DNA of 64,000 nt. Origin: Pseudophaeomoniella oleicola (lineage: Eukaryota > Ascomycota > Eurotiomycetes > Phaeomoniellales > Phaeomoniellaceae). A program made the position numbers and the translations under genes. The notes under the pieces are model-generated. The model ran no database searches, was not told the origin of the DNA, and saw nothing but the letters and a program-made list of their open reading frames with translations. Positions 21,001 through 33,473 of this stretch are shown one piece after another. Location: contig QWDQ01000005.1 of assembly GCA_003868215.1 (NCBI GenBank), forward strand, positions 558,001 to 622,000, in the 5' to 3' direction. Position 1 is the stretch's first letter. Each line of letters begins with the position of its first letter.

Positions 21001-24000
21001 CTATAGAGCATTTGAACTTGGTCCTCCTTGTTCCTCGAAACCGCCACTACCGCCGCCGCCACCTCCTGACTGCTGCAATCTCTTTCTTCGAAGCTCTTCT
21101 TCGAGCAATGATTGCTTCTTCACGTATTCAAGAACGACCTCCTCCTCGGTCTTTTGCTTCGTCGCCGCGTCGTGGGATTTTTGGCTCTCGGCGATCGCCC
21201 GTGCGAGTTCGTCGTCCACTGCAGATAACTCGGGATCGTCCGTCTGGCTACGACGCGCTTGTTGTTTCGATTCTTCAATCGCCCTCCTGTACATTTCGTC
21301 GTCATCAGTGCCCAAACCCGAATCAGAAGCTTCGTTTGCCTTGTATTGACCAGGCTGAGCACTGGAGGAGGGAGAACCATCTGATCCTTTGCTACGTTGC
21401 ATAAGACTCTCTTTTAGAGCCCTTGCGAGTTCCTCATCATGTTCTTCGTCGACCGGACCACCCTGCCCCTCTGTAACTGTAGCTCCAAATTCAGCTCTGG
21501 CGCGGTTGGCTTCTGTCACACTAGCCGCGATAGCCCTTTCATAACCTGTCTGATCTCCTGTATTTTGTGCAGATTGGAGTTCAGCAATGGATGCCCGGAG
21601 AGCACGAGCAATCATACGATCTTCCTGAGGATCGCCGTGCGAGGTCGCCACCACTGATTTCTGTATCGCAGTCTCAAAGTCGTGCTCTTGTTCATTGCGT
21701 CGAGAGAGTCCAGGAAACGTGAAATGGTGCTCCACGTCTGTACTGTGTTTGAAAGGGCAATATCTACACTTCCTCTTGACGTCTACTGTGTCCGTGTTCT
21801 TCCCTTCCGATCTGCGCCGCTTCTCTTCCGCGAGCTTCTTTCTTTCCTCCCAAGAAAGATTGCGGGTCTGAGAAAAGCCGGTGGGCAACTCACCCTGGAG
21901 CTTTTGCTCGAAAGCTTCCGTTTTGTCTTCCGTTTTATCTTTGTGATATGGCTTGCCCTGTTTCCGCAGCTCGACCTGCGCACTTTTCCAGACCGTAATG
22001 ATATCTGCACGTTCTTCAGGGGAAGAATTTGCCCACTCCTCATATCCTTGCGCAGTACGAGCAGCGATAATGTAATTTTGTACGGAGGAGCCGAGGAGTT
22101 TTTGCAATTCGGCGTAAATACCCTTTGCGGTGTACCCTGGGATGCCCCAAAAGCCAGCTCCAGGTTTGAAGACAAGGCCGCCAATCCCTTTTGCAAAGCC
22201 TTTGACGAATCCCGCAGGGCCCTCCTTCTCAGCTCCTTTCATCGGCTGAGTGGCAAGACCGGTGATACCATCATAGAGACCGTAAGCAAGCCCACTGCCT
22301 GCGGCTTTGAGGCCGGACCGGAATCCGGTAACCTTCTGAGGCTGTCGTACAGTGTCGTCACCATAAAGCTTTGGTGCGTTATGGAATCCTTGCGCAAGGC
22401 TCATTGTGAAATCCATTGGTGATTTGAGACCAATGCCGACCAGCTTCGACACACCCTTTCCGGCTCCTATCACAGACTCGACGGTCCATTGACCCGCAGC
22501 ATCGCTAGTACCATCCTTACTTTCAAGATGAGAAGACGAGCGCGAGTGGTTTGAGAAAGTACGGGCGTGTCCGGGACTAGTTGAGGTCCGTTGGGGAGAT
22601 CTCACTCGGGGGCTCCCTGGTTCAGATGGGTTATCCAACTTTTGAGCCAAAGACGAGTCTTCGGGAACTTTCTTAGACGAAATGCTGTCGACAGCGGTGC
22701 TCGATATTGTCGCCTCGCTGTCCATTGATGGGCGAGGAGACTCTCTTCGGGTACGGTCACTAGAAGGAGACCTTGATGTACTTGGACTGAAAGTGGGACG
22801 CCTCTCCTTGCCTTCAGTGGATGCAAGTTTCAATGCTCTGAGAAGTTCAATAGGAAAGTCAGCAACACCCATACTCAGGTTGCCCAGTGTTCCGATAAGC
22901 GCAGAAGCACCGCCAGATATGGGGTCCCAAGGGCCGTCATCTGTTGCGTACTCCCGGGGTCGGTATCTATCAAAAGTCAGAAATCGAGAGAATCCCACAT
23001 ATTAAAGGAGAGATTACAGTTTCAAATCTTCGAACTCAATTAGGCCCTCGTTTCCGAGTACGGTCGCAGCGAACGTTGACAGACGGATGTCTGTTCGCCT
23101 GATACGCCATGCGGCGACCCGTTTGGGTGCAACGCTACACCGTAACGTGTCTGCGTCGAGCTGTCCATGAAACTGTTCTGCCCCAGCAGCCGTTCCATCT
23201 TCGTGTAGAATTTGATTGCTAAGTTCGGTAGCCCTCTCCAAAGACTCTGGTCTCAAAGCATGTAAAATCGACTCGGCCAATTTGTCAGGAGTCAAGTCCT
23301 TATAAGCAACGGGCGAAGGGCCTGCTTCAGCTCGTGCTACCATTGCCCCCCAAAAAGGCTGATCACCGAAGAAAGGCACGATGACGGTTGGTCGGCCTGC
23401 ACGTATGCCTGCTGCTGTTGTTCCTGCACCTCCATGGTGGACAACACACGATACCTTTTGAAAAAGCCAGTCATGCGGACAGTTTCCAAGCATGAATACT
23501 CCATCTGGAATCCCGATCTGGTCGGCGCCAAAACCGCCCCATCCTTTTGAAACAAGAGCTCTCTGACCGGATTTGCGGACGGCATCGAATATCAACTTTG
23601 TCATTCCGTTCGGATCATCAACGACGATTGAGCCAAAGCCTATATACACCGGTGGGGGTCCGGCATCCAAGAACTCTTTCAAATCCGTAGGAGGACTATA
23701 ATTCGAAGCAAGATCCAGGAAATAGAAACCTGAAATACCAATGTGCTCACCCCAGTCTTTGGGTTTGGGAATCAGCGCAGGGGACCAGGTATAAGTGTAG
23801 GGGATTTTGAGTCGGCTCGTCATCCCCGGCGCCCACATGATAGAGACGGGTTCAAGACCAAGTGATTTTTCCCGAAAGCGGTTGATGACATCTCCCAAAC
23901 CCTGCCATGTCAACATATCTACTAGTGCATAGGACACGAAATTTGTCATTGCTGATTCGGCATTGGTGGAGACGATGTTTGCAAGCGGATGAGGGAATGA

Positions 24001-25131
24001 TTGAGTGGGAGACCATGGCATGCTATAAGATTGTCAGTAGGCTGCATTGATATAAACACCAGGATACTCACGTAAAAGTGAGATGCAGAGGGATGCCGAG
24101 CTTCTCGGCGACGTGGACATGTGCAAAGCTTGGTGGGTTTGCTATGATTGCATCTGCCACAAAAGGTCTTTCATTGGACCCAAGCGATACGGAATTGCCA
24201 AAGCTTGCAGTACCGCCGACCAGGTCGTCAGAAGCCTCGATACCGGTGCCGTCTCCTGCTTCGATGCATGAGCGCCAGCAACCAGTCACCATCTCGTATA
24301 TAGCCTTGCGCCTCTTCCCGATATCCCCTGATTTCAGAGTCTCAATTCCTGGCATAAGTCCTGGATTCTTGACCATAAAAGCCATGAGTTCTGCCGGATC
24401 ACCACCTATACTGAAAAATTCGAGGCCGTTTTCTGTCACAAAATCTCGGAAAGTAGGATGCGTTGCCAGTCTAACCCTGTGCCCGAACTTGTCCTTCAGC
24501 ACCTTTCCCAAAGCGACATAAGGTTGAACGTCGCCTCTGGATCCAACGATTTGTATAACAACATTCATTGGAGGCACTGGTAGTTGATCACCTCCAAGTC
24601 CAGGCGGAACTGGGAGCTTGACCTTCTCTGTCCGCGTCTTGACTATATCCAGCTGATGTCGTAGGGCAGGCACAAGTATATTAGAAAGTCTTTTATTCTT
24701 CTGGTTTATCTTGATCTCGACACGTCCATCACCTGAACGTGTGTTAGCAAGCCCACGGAAGGATACACGAGCGTAACCTACTTTGAACTTGCGCTTTGGT
24801 TTCGAAGCCAATCTGATCGAGGTCCATACTCCCATACGAGAGGGACCCATATGGAGGCGGGGGAACAAGATCATCTGAGGCTCGAGTATCGCCATGGTGA
24901 GACTGGGATGCATCACTATGTCTACTCTCAGTTCTGTGCAGGGTGATACTGTCAGGGCTTAGGAGACCTGACTTGGCCAATAACGTACCGATGATGATGA
25001 TTGTGATGGTTGTGGTGATCTGGCGCTCTGCCAGGTGCGTCCTCCGTATTTGCACCCGGGATTGAGCTATCATTGGCATTCGCAGCAGCTGCATCAGCTG
25101 CTTGCTCGAGGACTATCCGAGGAGTCGCCAT
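21001..25131 (-). CDS. sterol 3-beta-glucosyltransferase-like enzyme with UIM-rich tail
   Basis: Five exons (24989-25131, 24782-24933, 24072-24732, 23018-24022, 21001-22966; introns 49-55 bp, all frames continuous) give 1308 residues. The N-terminal GT28-type lobe has VGSRGDVQP (about residues 161-169). The FTMPWSPTQSFPHPLAN block is split by intron 3, and the UDP-sugar-binding HHGGAGTTAAG is at 514-524 with PFFGDQPFWG following. The PH and GRAM domains of Atg26/Ugt51 are absent. Downstream, residues about 830-940 form a Gly-rich conserved region (KGIGGLVFKPGAGFWGIPGY). A Cys2..His segment lies near 1054-1068. Six A-x3-S ubiquitin-interacting-like motifs follow at about 1081-1251. It should transfer glucose from UDP-glucose to sterols or a similar lipid. 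The tail suggests ubiquitin recognition, which is inference. Confidence 0.88.
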
Positions 25132-28062
25132 TGTGGCGATGGCGGAGATTATTTAACTGCACAGGCTTTCTCATGGGTATGAAGTTGAATGAACGCTCTG
25201 CAGTGTCTAGGTGAGATAGTTCGGTATTTGCATGGACCATGGCACAGAATCTTGATATCATAAATCAACATCAACTTGGTCACCTGCGCGTATCGATAAC
25301 AACCGCACGTCACTGGCCCCGCACATTGGCAGGGTCCTCTGGGTCTAGCCTGTTAGTCAGACATCGCGATACCAGTGGCGCGCCGATGGCCGGCTCGCCG
25401 GGTGGTACCGAGCATGCCAATGATCCCATATCAGAAACATCACAGTAGAAGGTTGCCTACCACAGGAGGGATAATGCTCCTGCTATGAACACCCCTTCCT
25501 TCATCGTTCAACATGGCCCTAGTAAAGGATCAGTTGGGTTTAGGCAAGCTACATACGACTACTATGTACAGTGCACCTCGGCCATCTTTCTCTAGCTCAT
25601 TGGAAACAGTAGTCATGATGTGATACTTCACGAATGAACATCGGTTGATGAAGCAATACATGATGTATCGCAGTACCTGTAAGCTGTTCGTCTTTTCAGG
25701 CTCATCATGAGATGTGATCGGCCTTGAGCATCATCACGATCCAGGGTGTGATACTGCCAGTTTCTTTAAAAAGGAAACACGATGAACCCTTGGCCAATGA
25801 TCAAATATAAGGCGATCGGATGCACGCCTACCGGGATAGTTGATATGTAGGTACGAAAAAGGGGTTCGTATATTGCCAGTGGAAGATGTCACTGATAAGG
25901 TAATATGCAGGAAGAATGGGCTTAGATACCCGCAAATCTTACAGAGCATGTGCTTTCGGTGATTCCTTTGCGGTCAGACTTCTATGAAGAGTCCTGAAGC
26001 GAGTCTCAAGATCCAAAAATATCGTTCCGGTATGGAGTTAATGTTGGCGTTACGAATAGACAGATAAAATTGCGAGTCCGTTGCCTGTAAGGACTCCCCG
26101 TCTAGCTACTATGTAGGTATGCTTTCTAGATTATTGATTTTCGCAAGACACTGTATGTGAAACTTGTCCAGTTCACTAACGCACATGCTGCCTGCATGCG
26201 AAGAAAACAAGATATCCAGCACTTTGTTGTCAAGGAATGCCTTGAATTCCCTTGCCAGGGAAGGAAACGAAAACTTGTCCGGGAACAGGGTTGCTGCTCA
26301 AAATCCGACTATCTTCCTCCTGATCCTGGTATAAGATGCCTTGGCGCTTTGTGGCAGGTTGATACATACTGCGGTAGTCGAGAACATCAAAATATTCGTT
26401 GATAGTGGCGGGAGGAACGGCTGACGGTCAATATTTAGATCTAGACTACCTGGGACCGTTACCATGGTCGCTGCTTGTTACATTGTCGTATACGAGAATA
26501 ATGGGGACTCAGCCACCAATTGATGAGCTGACATAAGGTGAGGTGAGATGAGTACAACCTTGGCATAGAGACATGGCTCAAGATGGCTGGGTGGTGATCT
26601 GAATCAGGGCTGAATCAGAGCGACAACAAAGAGCTGTTCTCCACACAAATTCCCATCACCAATTATCAGGATCTAGCCAACAGGAGTTTTTTGATCTATT
26701 GTCAAGTTGAGGTATCTTTCATTGTCTTCTAGCGGTTTCTCTGAAAGAAAGGACAATGAATTGGCGTCATATCAGAACCCGTTCTACTGAAACGTGGACA
26801 GAACAGGCGCTATTAGCTATTACTACGGCAGAACACCAAAGTATTAAGTGGAAGTATGTACCGGACAGGAAGAGGCAGTCTCCATCGGCAAGGCAGTGGC
26901 AACAGCTGATGAGGGCTGATCATGGAAAGAAACATAGTGGTAAAGTGGGTTTAACAAAGAAACAGTCGGGGATAGCCTACAGTAGTTGAGGTGGTTCACT
27001 CCACTGATTGGGTGCGTCGTGCTTTTTATTGCAAGCGATGGCGCCGTGGGTGGAAAGTGGAACGAACAAATGGACTTTACTTTTACCACAGGCATCTGCT
27101 TTATTGCATGAGATTACCAGGATCTCGGGACTCTGAGTTCTCAATTCTTCATTTCCATCTCTTTTTTTTTTGGAAAATTGGTCAACAAGGATGAGATATT
27201 AGGGAAGTCAACACAGGGAAAGAGAGAGCATATTAATTGCAATACGATGAATAAGGTGCTACTGACCCAAAGGAGGCGTTTGAAACGCATGCAGTTCGGA
27301 CATGTTGAAACCACGTTAGTTCAAGACATATTTGCCAATTATCGAAATGCAAGTTGCCAATAATAAACTCTTTGGTGGGGGGGTGTCATATCAATGGAAC
27401 GTAGTCCGGCAGAGGTAATGGGGGGGTAAGTGTAAGTCAAAGACGGTTTAAGCACGGTGGGCAATTGATTTAGACGGTACAGTAAGTCGTTAGTCGCCAT
27501 ACTACGCCTGCGCGATGGACATGGTGCACCCAATTCGCCTAGAACCCCATAGGCTAGAAGGTTCCCCTTAACGACGGGAAACACTCAAAAAGGTCGATAG
27601 ATCATCTTCTCTCATCGGTGCTCCTTTTCCATTTCCCTTATCCTCGCACACCTTCTGCTTCATATCCATCTTCTGGCGGAGAGCGTGTGACCGATTTTCT
27701 ATCCATCGACTGACTGGATATCTCGTCAATTCCCAGAGACAACGAGCAACGAAGGTAGTCAATTGCCAAAGGAACAAACCAGTAAGTTCTGCCCATCCCT
27801 TTGGGAGCCATCTACAGGATCGCGCATATGTACGGCGTGGCTGTCGGATCATGACGAGCTTCCCAGCTCAATGGCTATCTACATGTCATATGTTGGGACA
27901 GCAGTTTTGAGTTGCCACAACGAAACTGTCGTCCATTGTGCAATTACCCCACACGGCGGTGACACAGTTGCCCATTACTATCCTTGCAACTTTCCCGTTG
28001 AAAGCAGTAGCATGCTAACTGCCCATCTTCAGTTCCTAGTCTACATTCCGAAATCAATTACA
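25132..28062. other. long intergenic region between divergent genes
   Basis: About 2.9 kb separates the start codons of the glucosyltransferase (minus) and UGP1 (plus). Only a weak small minus-strand frame (27568-27852) stands out. No transposon, RNA or tandem repeat was recognised. Confidence 0.5.
27568..27852 (-). CDS. small possible membrane protein, doubtful
   Basis: A 94-residue frame begins at an ATG at 27852. It has one hydrophobic stretch, LTGLFLWQLTTFVARCLW (about residues 23-40), flanked by basic residues, and a charged tail. It starts 210 bp upstream of UGP1, so it could be a divergent small gene or chance sequence in the UGP1 promoter or leader. No family is recognised. Confidence 0.2.
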   Translation of the reverse strand: MIRQPRRTYARSCRWLPKGWAELTGLFLWQLTTFVARCLWELTRYPVSRWIENRSHALRQKMDMKQKVCEDKGNGKGAPMREDDLSTFLSVSRR

Positions 28063-29895
28063 ATGGCATCGACTTTGAAGGCCATCCCACAACATCTGAA
28101 GCCCTCCGGAGCTAACGGTGGGCTCTCCGCAAACGGCGAGAGACATCACGGAAAGTCGCAGTCCCATGTTGTAAGTCACTTCATATTTTGGACACCTTCT
28201 ACTGTACAGTTGGCATTGCAACGTGTAAAACCAGATCTGGCGCACGCACTGAGTTCCTCTCCCTCAGCCCTCGCATGGGCCAACGAGGAACCACCTCCTT
28301 TTGTTTTTTGATCTTATTTGAAAATTCTTTGAAGAATAGCCCGCTTCATGCTTGCAATCATGAAGCAGCAACATGGACACCGCGTGTCTAATCACAAAAG
28401 GAACGAATCGAGGCTAATCAAGATGGCTCAGGCGTTTGAGAACACATCGACCAATGTTGCTGCAAGTCAAATGCGCAATGCCTTGAACAACCTTTCCGAC
28501 ACTGTCAAGGACCCCGAGGAGAAGAAGAGATTCGAAACTGAAATGGATAACTTCTTCTCTCTATTCCAGCGTTATCTCAAGGACAAGGCCAAGGGCAATA
28601 CTATCGACTGGGACAAGATCGCTCCTCCAGCTGAGGGTCAGGTCGTCGACTATGAAAAGCTCGCAAACACCGAGTCTGTGGAGTTCTTGAACAAGCTTGC
28701 CGTTGTGAAGTTGAACGGTGGATTGGGTACATCTATGGGCTGTGTCGGTCCAAAGTCTGTGATTGAGGTCCGTGACGGCATGTCGTTCTTGGACTTGTCT
28801 GTCCGCCAAATTGAATACCTCAACCGCACATACGACGTCAATGTCCCTTTCGTCCTGATGAACAGTTTCAATACCGACTCGGATACCCAAGCTATCATCA
28901 AGAAGTATGAGGGCCACAACATCGATATTCTCACCTTTAACCAATCGCGATACCCTCGTGTCTTGAAAGACTCTCTGCTGCCGGCACCAAAGTCGTACGA
29001 CTCCAAGCTTTCGGATTGGTACCCACCAGGTCACGGAGATGTGTTCGAGTCGCTCTACAACTCTGGCATTCTTGACCAGCTGCTCGACCGCGGAATCGAG
29101 ATCATTTTCCTTTCTAACGCAGACAACTTGGGTGCTGTTGTCGACCTCCGCATCTTGCAACACATGGTCGAGACCAAGGCTGAATACATCATGGAGTTGA
29201 CCGACAAGACCAAGGCCGATGTCAAGGGTGGTACCATCATCGACTACGAGGGTCAGGTCCGTCTTCTTGAAATTGCGCAAGTACCGAAGCAATACGTCAA
29301 TGAATTCAAATCGATCAAGAAATTCAAGTACTTCAACACCAACAACATCTGGCTGAACCTCCGTGCTATCAAGCGTGTCGTTGAAGCCAATGAACTGGCG
29401 ATGGAGATCATCCCCAACGATAAATCCATCCCGGCTGATCAGAAGGGTGAAGCCGACATCCCCATTGTCCAGCTTGAGACTGCTGTCGGTGCTGCTATTC
29501 GCCACTTCAAGAATGCTCACGGTGTCAACGTTCCCCGTAAACGTTTCTTGCCAGTCAAGACTTGTTCCGACCTGATGCTCGTCAAGTCTGACCTGTACAC
29601 CCTTCAGCATGGTCAACTGGTAATGGACCCGAATAGATTTGGCCCAGCACCCTTGATCAAGCTTGGCAGCGATTTCAAGAAGGTCTCAAACTTCCAGAAG
29701 AGAATCCCGAGCATCCCGAAGATCGTTGAATTGGACCACCTCACCATTACTGGAAACGTCAACTTGGGACGGGGAGTTGTCTTCAAGGGTACAGTCATCA
29801 TTGTAGCCAACGAGGGCAGCACTATCGATATCCCACCTGGCTCTGTCTTGGAGAATGTCGTCGTGCAAGGAAGCTTGAGGATCTTGGAACATTAA
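28063..29895 (+). CDS. UGP1: UTP-glucose-1-phosphate uridylyltransferase
   Basis: Exon 1 is 28063-28170 and exon 2 is 28432-29895, giving 523 residues. The 261-bp intron is the longest supported in this window (GTAAGT donor, GGCTAATC branch, CAG acceptor). Splicing joins GKSQSHV to [15 protein letters not shown], the usual fungal N-terminus. The nucleotide-binding motif [17 protein letters not shown] is at about residues 114-130, and a left-handed beta-helix-like C-terminus follows ([20 protein letters not shown]). The enzyme makes UDP-glucose from UTP and glucose-1-phosphate in the cytosol. UDP-glucose feeds glycogen, trehalose, beta-glucan and glycolipid synthesis. The upstream neighbour encodes a likely UDP-glucose-using transferase. 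The length matches the eukaryotic family. Confidence 0.96.
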
Positions 29896-30868
29896 AGTGG
29901 TGACGCAAGTGCATGAAGGAGTTGCGCAGGGATGACTGAATGATCTGTTTGTCCCAAGGAAGGTTAGGGTCGTTGAGCACCCGACCCGTGAAAACATAAT
30001 TCTGAGGCTGAGGGAGAAGGCAGCGAATGGGCGGCGGATTCTCCCAACCAAACTACATAGAGGCTTTTCTTAATCAACGAATGATACGAGAATCTCCACG
30101 CCACCTCGGTGGTCAACTGAGATTGGGTTCGGCCATTCTGTAACACATTGTCCGGCTATATGATAGGTCTACAGTAAACTCGTGCGCCACAATGGAATGA
30201 TGAGCGAAAGGTATTGCATCATGGGCATGTAATTTGTAGTCTACCTATGCAGGTTGTATATGGGGTTCCGAATTTACCATTGCAATGACACATTACCTTT
30301 TGAGGTCTCGAGGGCAGTCGAGGCACGGACGGGGAGACAATTCATTGTAGGGAGACCAACTCTATCTCGGACTGAAATTGATTTGAGATCTTAGCGATGC
30401 CACTAACGTTATCCTTTGTCCGTTTTTGCGGTGATCGCATATCGCAGCGTCAGAAATTTCAATCCATGTCCTAGTCCGGGAAGGTGGGATTCTCTACGAT
30501 AATAAGGGCGGCGGTGGCTGCGGAGAAGGAAAAGCAATTGAAATTGGATGTAGCCGATCGATCGACTGACTGACTACTGTAAGTTAGTGGTCACAACTTC
30601 CTCCTTCAAGTCCCAAGTCTCATCATGTTTGATATCTTGGAAAAAGAGAGTAACTAATATCTAGTCGCATCGTGCGCGCTTCTCGGCTCGTTCCCTCTCG
30701 ACCCCATTCTGTGGTTCGTGTCAGCCATGCAAGTCTGATGCACCAAAAAGTCAACGCTCCGAGACTTGCGGAATTTGCCTGCAAACCAACGACGCGAGAA
30801 ACAGACCCAATTTCCAGCGATCCGGCAACCTCCGTGACTATTCCCTGGTGACGATCCCTCTCCCCTTC
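29896..30868. other. intergenic
   Basis: This is the 3' region of UGP1 and the promoter of the C6 regulator. No gene or notable repeat is supported. Confidence 0.6.
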
Positions 30869-33473
30869 ATGGCCTCTTCAAAAAGAGCTTCACCCTCAGC
30901 TGGAGGAGAAAGTGATTTGGGCCCGCCAGAAAAGAAGCTGAAACCGGCCCCAATCAGCAGCCATGACACTGTCGCCGTCCACTCGGACTCGGTCCGGAGG
31001 AAGCTGCAGGCTGCCAGCCGTACTGGACAGGCCTGCGATCGATGCAAGGTACCCCAGCCAATTCTAACCGCTGTTATGTTGTATCAATCACTCACTTCAA
31101 CCACTGCAGGAGCGGAAGATGCGATGCGACCCTAATCCGTTGGGATGCGGCCCGTGCAAACAGAAAAATCTACCATGTGTAACGACGGATCGTATCTCGG
31201 GCCGACCCTCAGAGAGAGGACATATTGAACGACTGGAAAACGAGATACATGCGCTCAGGCAGCAGTTGGGAGGATATGTTTCTCGATACGGACATTTGGA
31301 CGTCGTGGATATTCGATCGACGCTCCCTCCACCCACAGAAGCAAGTCCAGCATATACAGCAAGCAATGGATTTTCGAGCGACACATCTCCAACGCAGCAT
31401 ATGCGCCTTTTGTCCGACTTTATGAATCCTGGTGCACCTAACGGCGGTGGTACTGGTCCTCATTCTGGCCCTATTCGGGGGACTGAAGTTGACGTGATGG
31501 AGCAGGCGATCAATATTGCAGATTTTGATTGCCCGGAGATGGATGAACCGAAAGTACCATCCGCTGAAGGGCCGATCCAATTTAACAATTCCAGACTCTC
31601 CTTTCTCAACACCGTCATGGGTCTTGCGAAACCAGCCGCACCATCTTTACCCGAGAAGGAGCAAGCTATGACCTATGCGAAGTACTACAACGCGGTCACC
31701 CATCCATACTCGCCTGTCCTACATTGTCCGACCTTTTTAAAACTAGTACGTATTCTAGAACACGTGCGTTGTATTGGTGCTAACTTATCCAAGGTGGAGA
31801 GTATGTATGAGAAGGACTTTCGTCCCACGGCGCCGGAAAAAGTCATGTTCTTTGTCGTCATGGCGATCATCACTCATCAAATGGCTGTCCGAAATCCATC
31901 GATGGCGAAGGTCGAATTTGAACGTTCAAATACCTATTTTCATTACTGTCTTAGTCACTTTGCTGAGCTGCTCAAAGACCCATCCCTGCCTAGTATGCAG
32001 GCACTGGCGATGCTGCTTGTCCATGCACGCAACTTGCCAAAGCCCGGTTATAGCTGGAGCTTGAGTAAGTTGGTACTGACCAGGGCGGTCGAAATGAATC
32101 TCCACCGATCACTTACGAAGTTAAAGATGCATTCGTCTCAAAGATACAACCCCTTGGAAATTGAATTGCGAAAACGATTGTTCTGGGTCATATTGAAGAA
32201 AGTCGTCACGAGTGGTGTTAAGCTTGGGCGACCCATGCCCATGGACATGTCAGATATTGACATCGAGTATCCTGAACCTTTGCTCGACACGGAAATCTCG
32301 GAACTAGGCATTGTTGAACCTCGGTCCGGGCGGTGTAATTTCTGGAGCGGACTGCATATCATGCGGCAAATACCACTGTGGATCGACCTTTACAATAATA
32401 TCATTAAGACCAGGAAGTCAGCGTCAGAGTACATACAAGAGATGGAGGGCCTGGAATTGAAAGTTCTTGAGTGGAAGCGACAATGTGACAAGGATTATGC
32501 GAATGAAGCCGTGGATGGACATCTGCAGGTTGCCACATACTTCGTCGAGACTTGGCTTGCAGAGTTTCGCTTGCTTTTACATCACCCATCGTTGTGTACG
32601 TCGTCGTCGTTGGAGATCATGGAAAAGAACATGGAGATTTGTCACGAATCGGCGTTAAGTTTGCTTCGAGTCGTCCAAGCACTGTTCGATAAATTTAAAG
32701 GTGCCGACTTCACCTGGCATACCACCGTCGTGTACGTACTGGCAGCAGGTTTGTCAGTTGAGTACTATACACAACAAAAGCAGCATCTGACGCCTGATCT
32801 TTTCAAGACCATGCAACAAGAGTTTCATGAGTGGCTGAAAATGTTGAAGATCGCGGGCGCTGTCCTTGGCTCTGGCGACCAGTTAGTGAAGTTCTTCCGA
32901 CCACTGATCGACAAATGCTTGAAAGACTCGCAGAGCGTGCTCATTGCCTCGACAGCTTTGCGTAATACCCCTCTTTCCGATGGACCACATGGGCGGGGAA
33001 CCCCCAATCCTCATAATACTTCGTATGGCCAATCACCGTCTCAAAGTGCCTACCACGACGCGAGCAACAGGCAGGCCGGGAGTCAGCTTGGTGCTCGGCA
33101 CCCATCCGCTATTTACTCGGCCGACAGCACCACGCCGCAGAGTCAAACTTCATCCTTGTCGCAACAGAGCTACTCCCGCCCCTATGATAGCCCGCGTTAT
33201 CCGGGGCCTACCTCTCAATATTCTCAAGATGCTGTGGTGTCGTCTTCCGCTGGGCCGTATAATTCGTTGCCCAGTCCTGCCTCACACAGTATGATGTTTC
33301 CCGCGGTCAACTTGCCTCCGTACGGCGGCCAAGCTGCTGCTATCAAGCAAGAGGCGCAGCAACACGCAAATACTTTACTTGACCTGAGCCAGTCAGGATT
33401 TTCGACGGGGTTTGTAGACGATATGTCGGCCACGGGAATGTGGCCCAACCTTATCTGGCAGAATGGCCCTTGA
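30869..33473 (+). CDS. Zn(II)2Cys6 transcription factor
   Basis: Exon 1 is 30869-31048 and the coding sequence resumes at 31110 after a 61-bp intron that splits the zinc cluster (CDRCK then ERKMRC). The Cys spacing is C-x2-C-x6-C-x6-C-x2-C-x6-C, ending at KQKNLPC, followed by a linker and a short heptad region (ERLENEIHALRQQL). The Fungal_trans middle-homology region covers roughly residues 240-560, and the C-terminus is Ser/Pro/Tyr/Gln-rich. A second, stop-free 48-bp intron is likely at 31746-31793 (GTACGT donor, GCTAAC branch, AAG acceptor). Removing it gives 831 residues; keeping it gives 847. The zinc-cluster surroundings recall RosA/NosA-type developmental regulators, but I am not certain of that. 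Targets are unknown. Confidence 0.9.

Noticed and set aside
21682-22422. 246-codon frame antisense to the glucosyltransferase tail
   Set aside because: Shadow of a conserved gene; no recognisable domain.
27763-28311. Open frame covering the UGP1 leader, exon 1 and part of intron 1
   Set aside because: Wrong frame relative to the conserved UGP1 start; no family features.
28561-29616. 351-codon open frame antisense to UGP1
   Set aside because: It mirrors the strong codon bias of a conserved gene on the other strand and shows no family motif.
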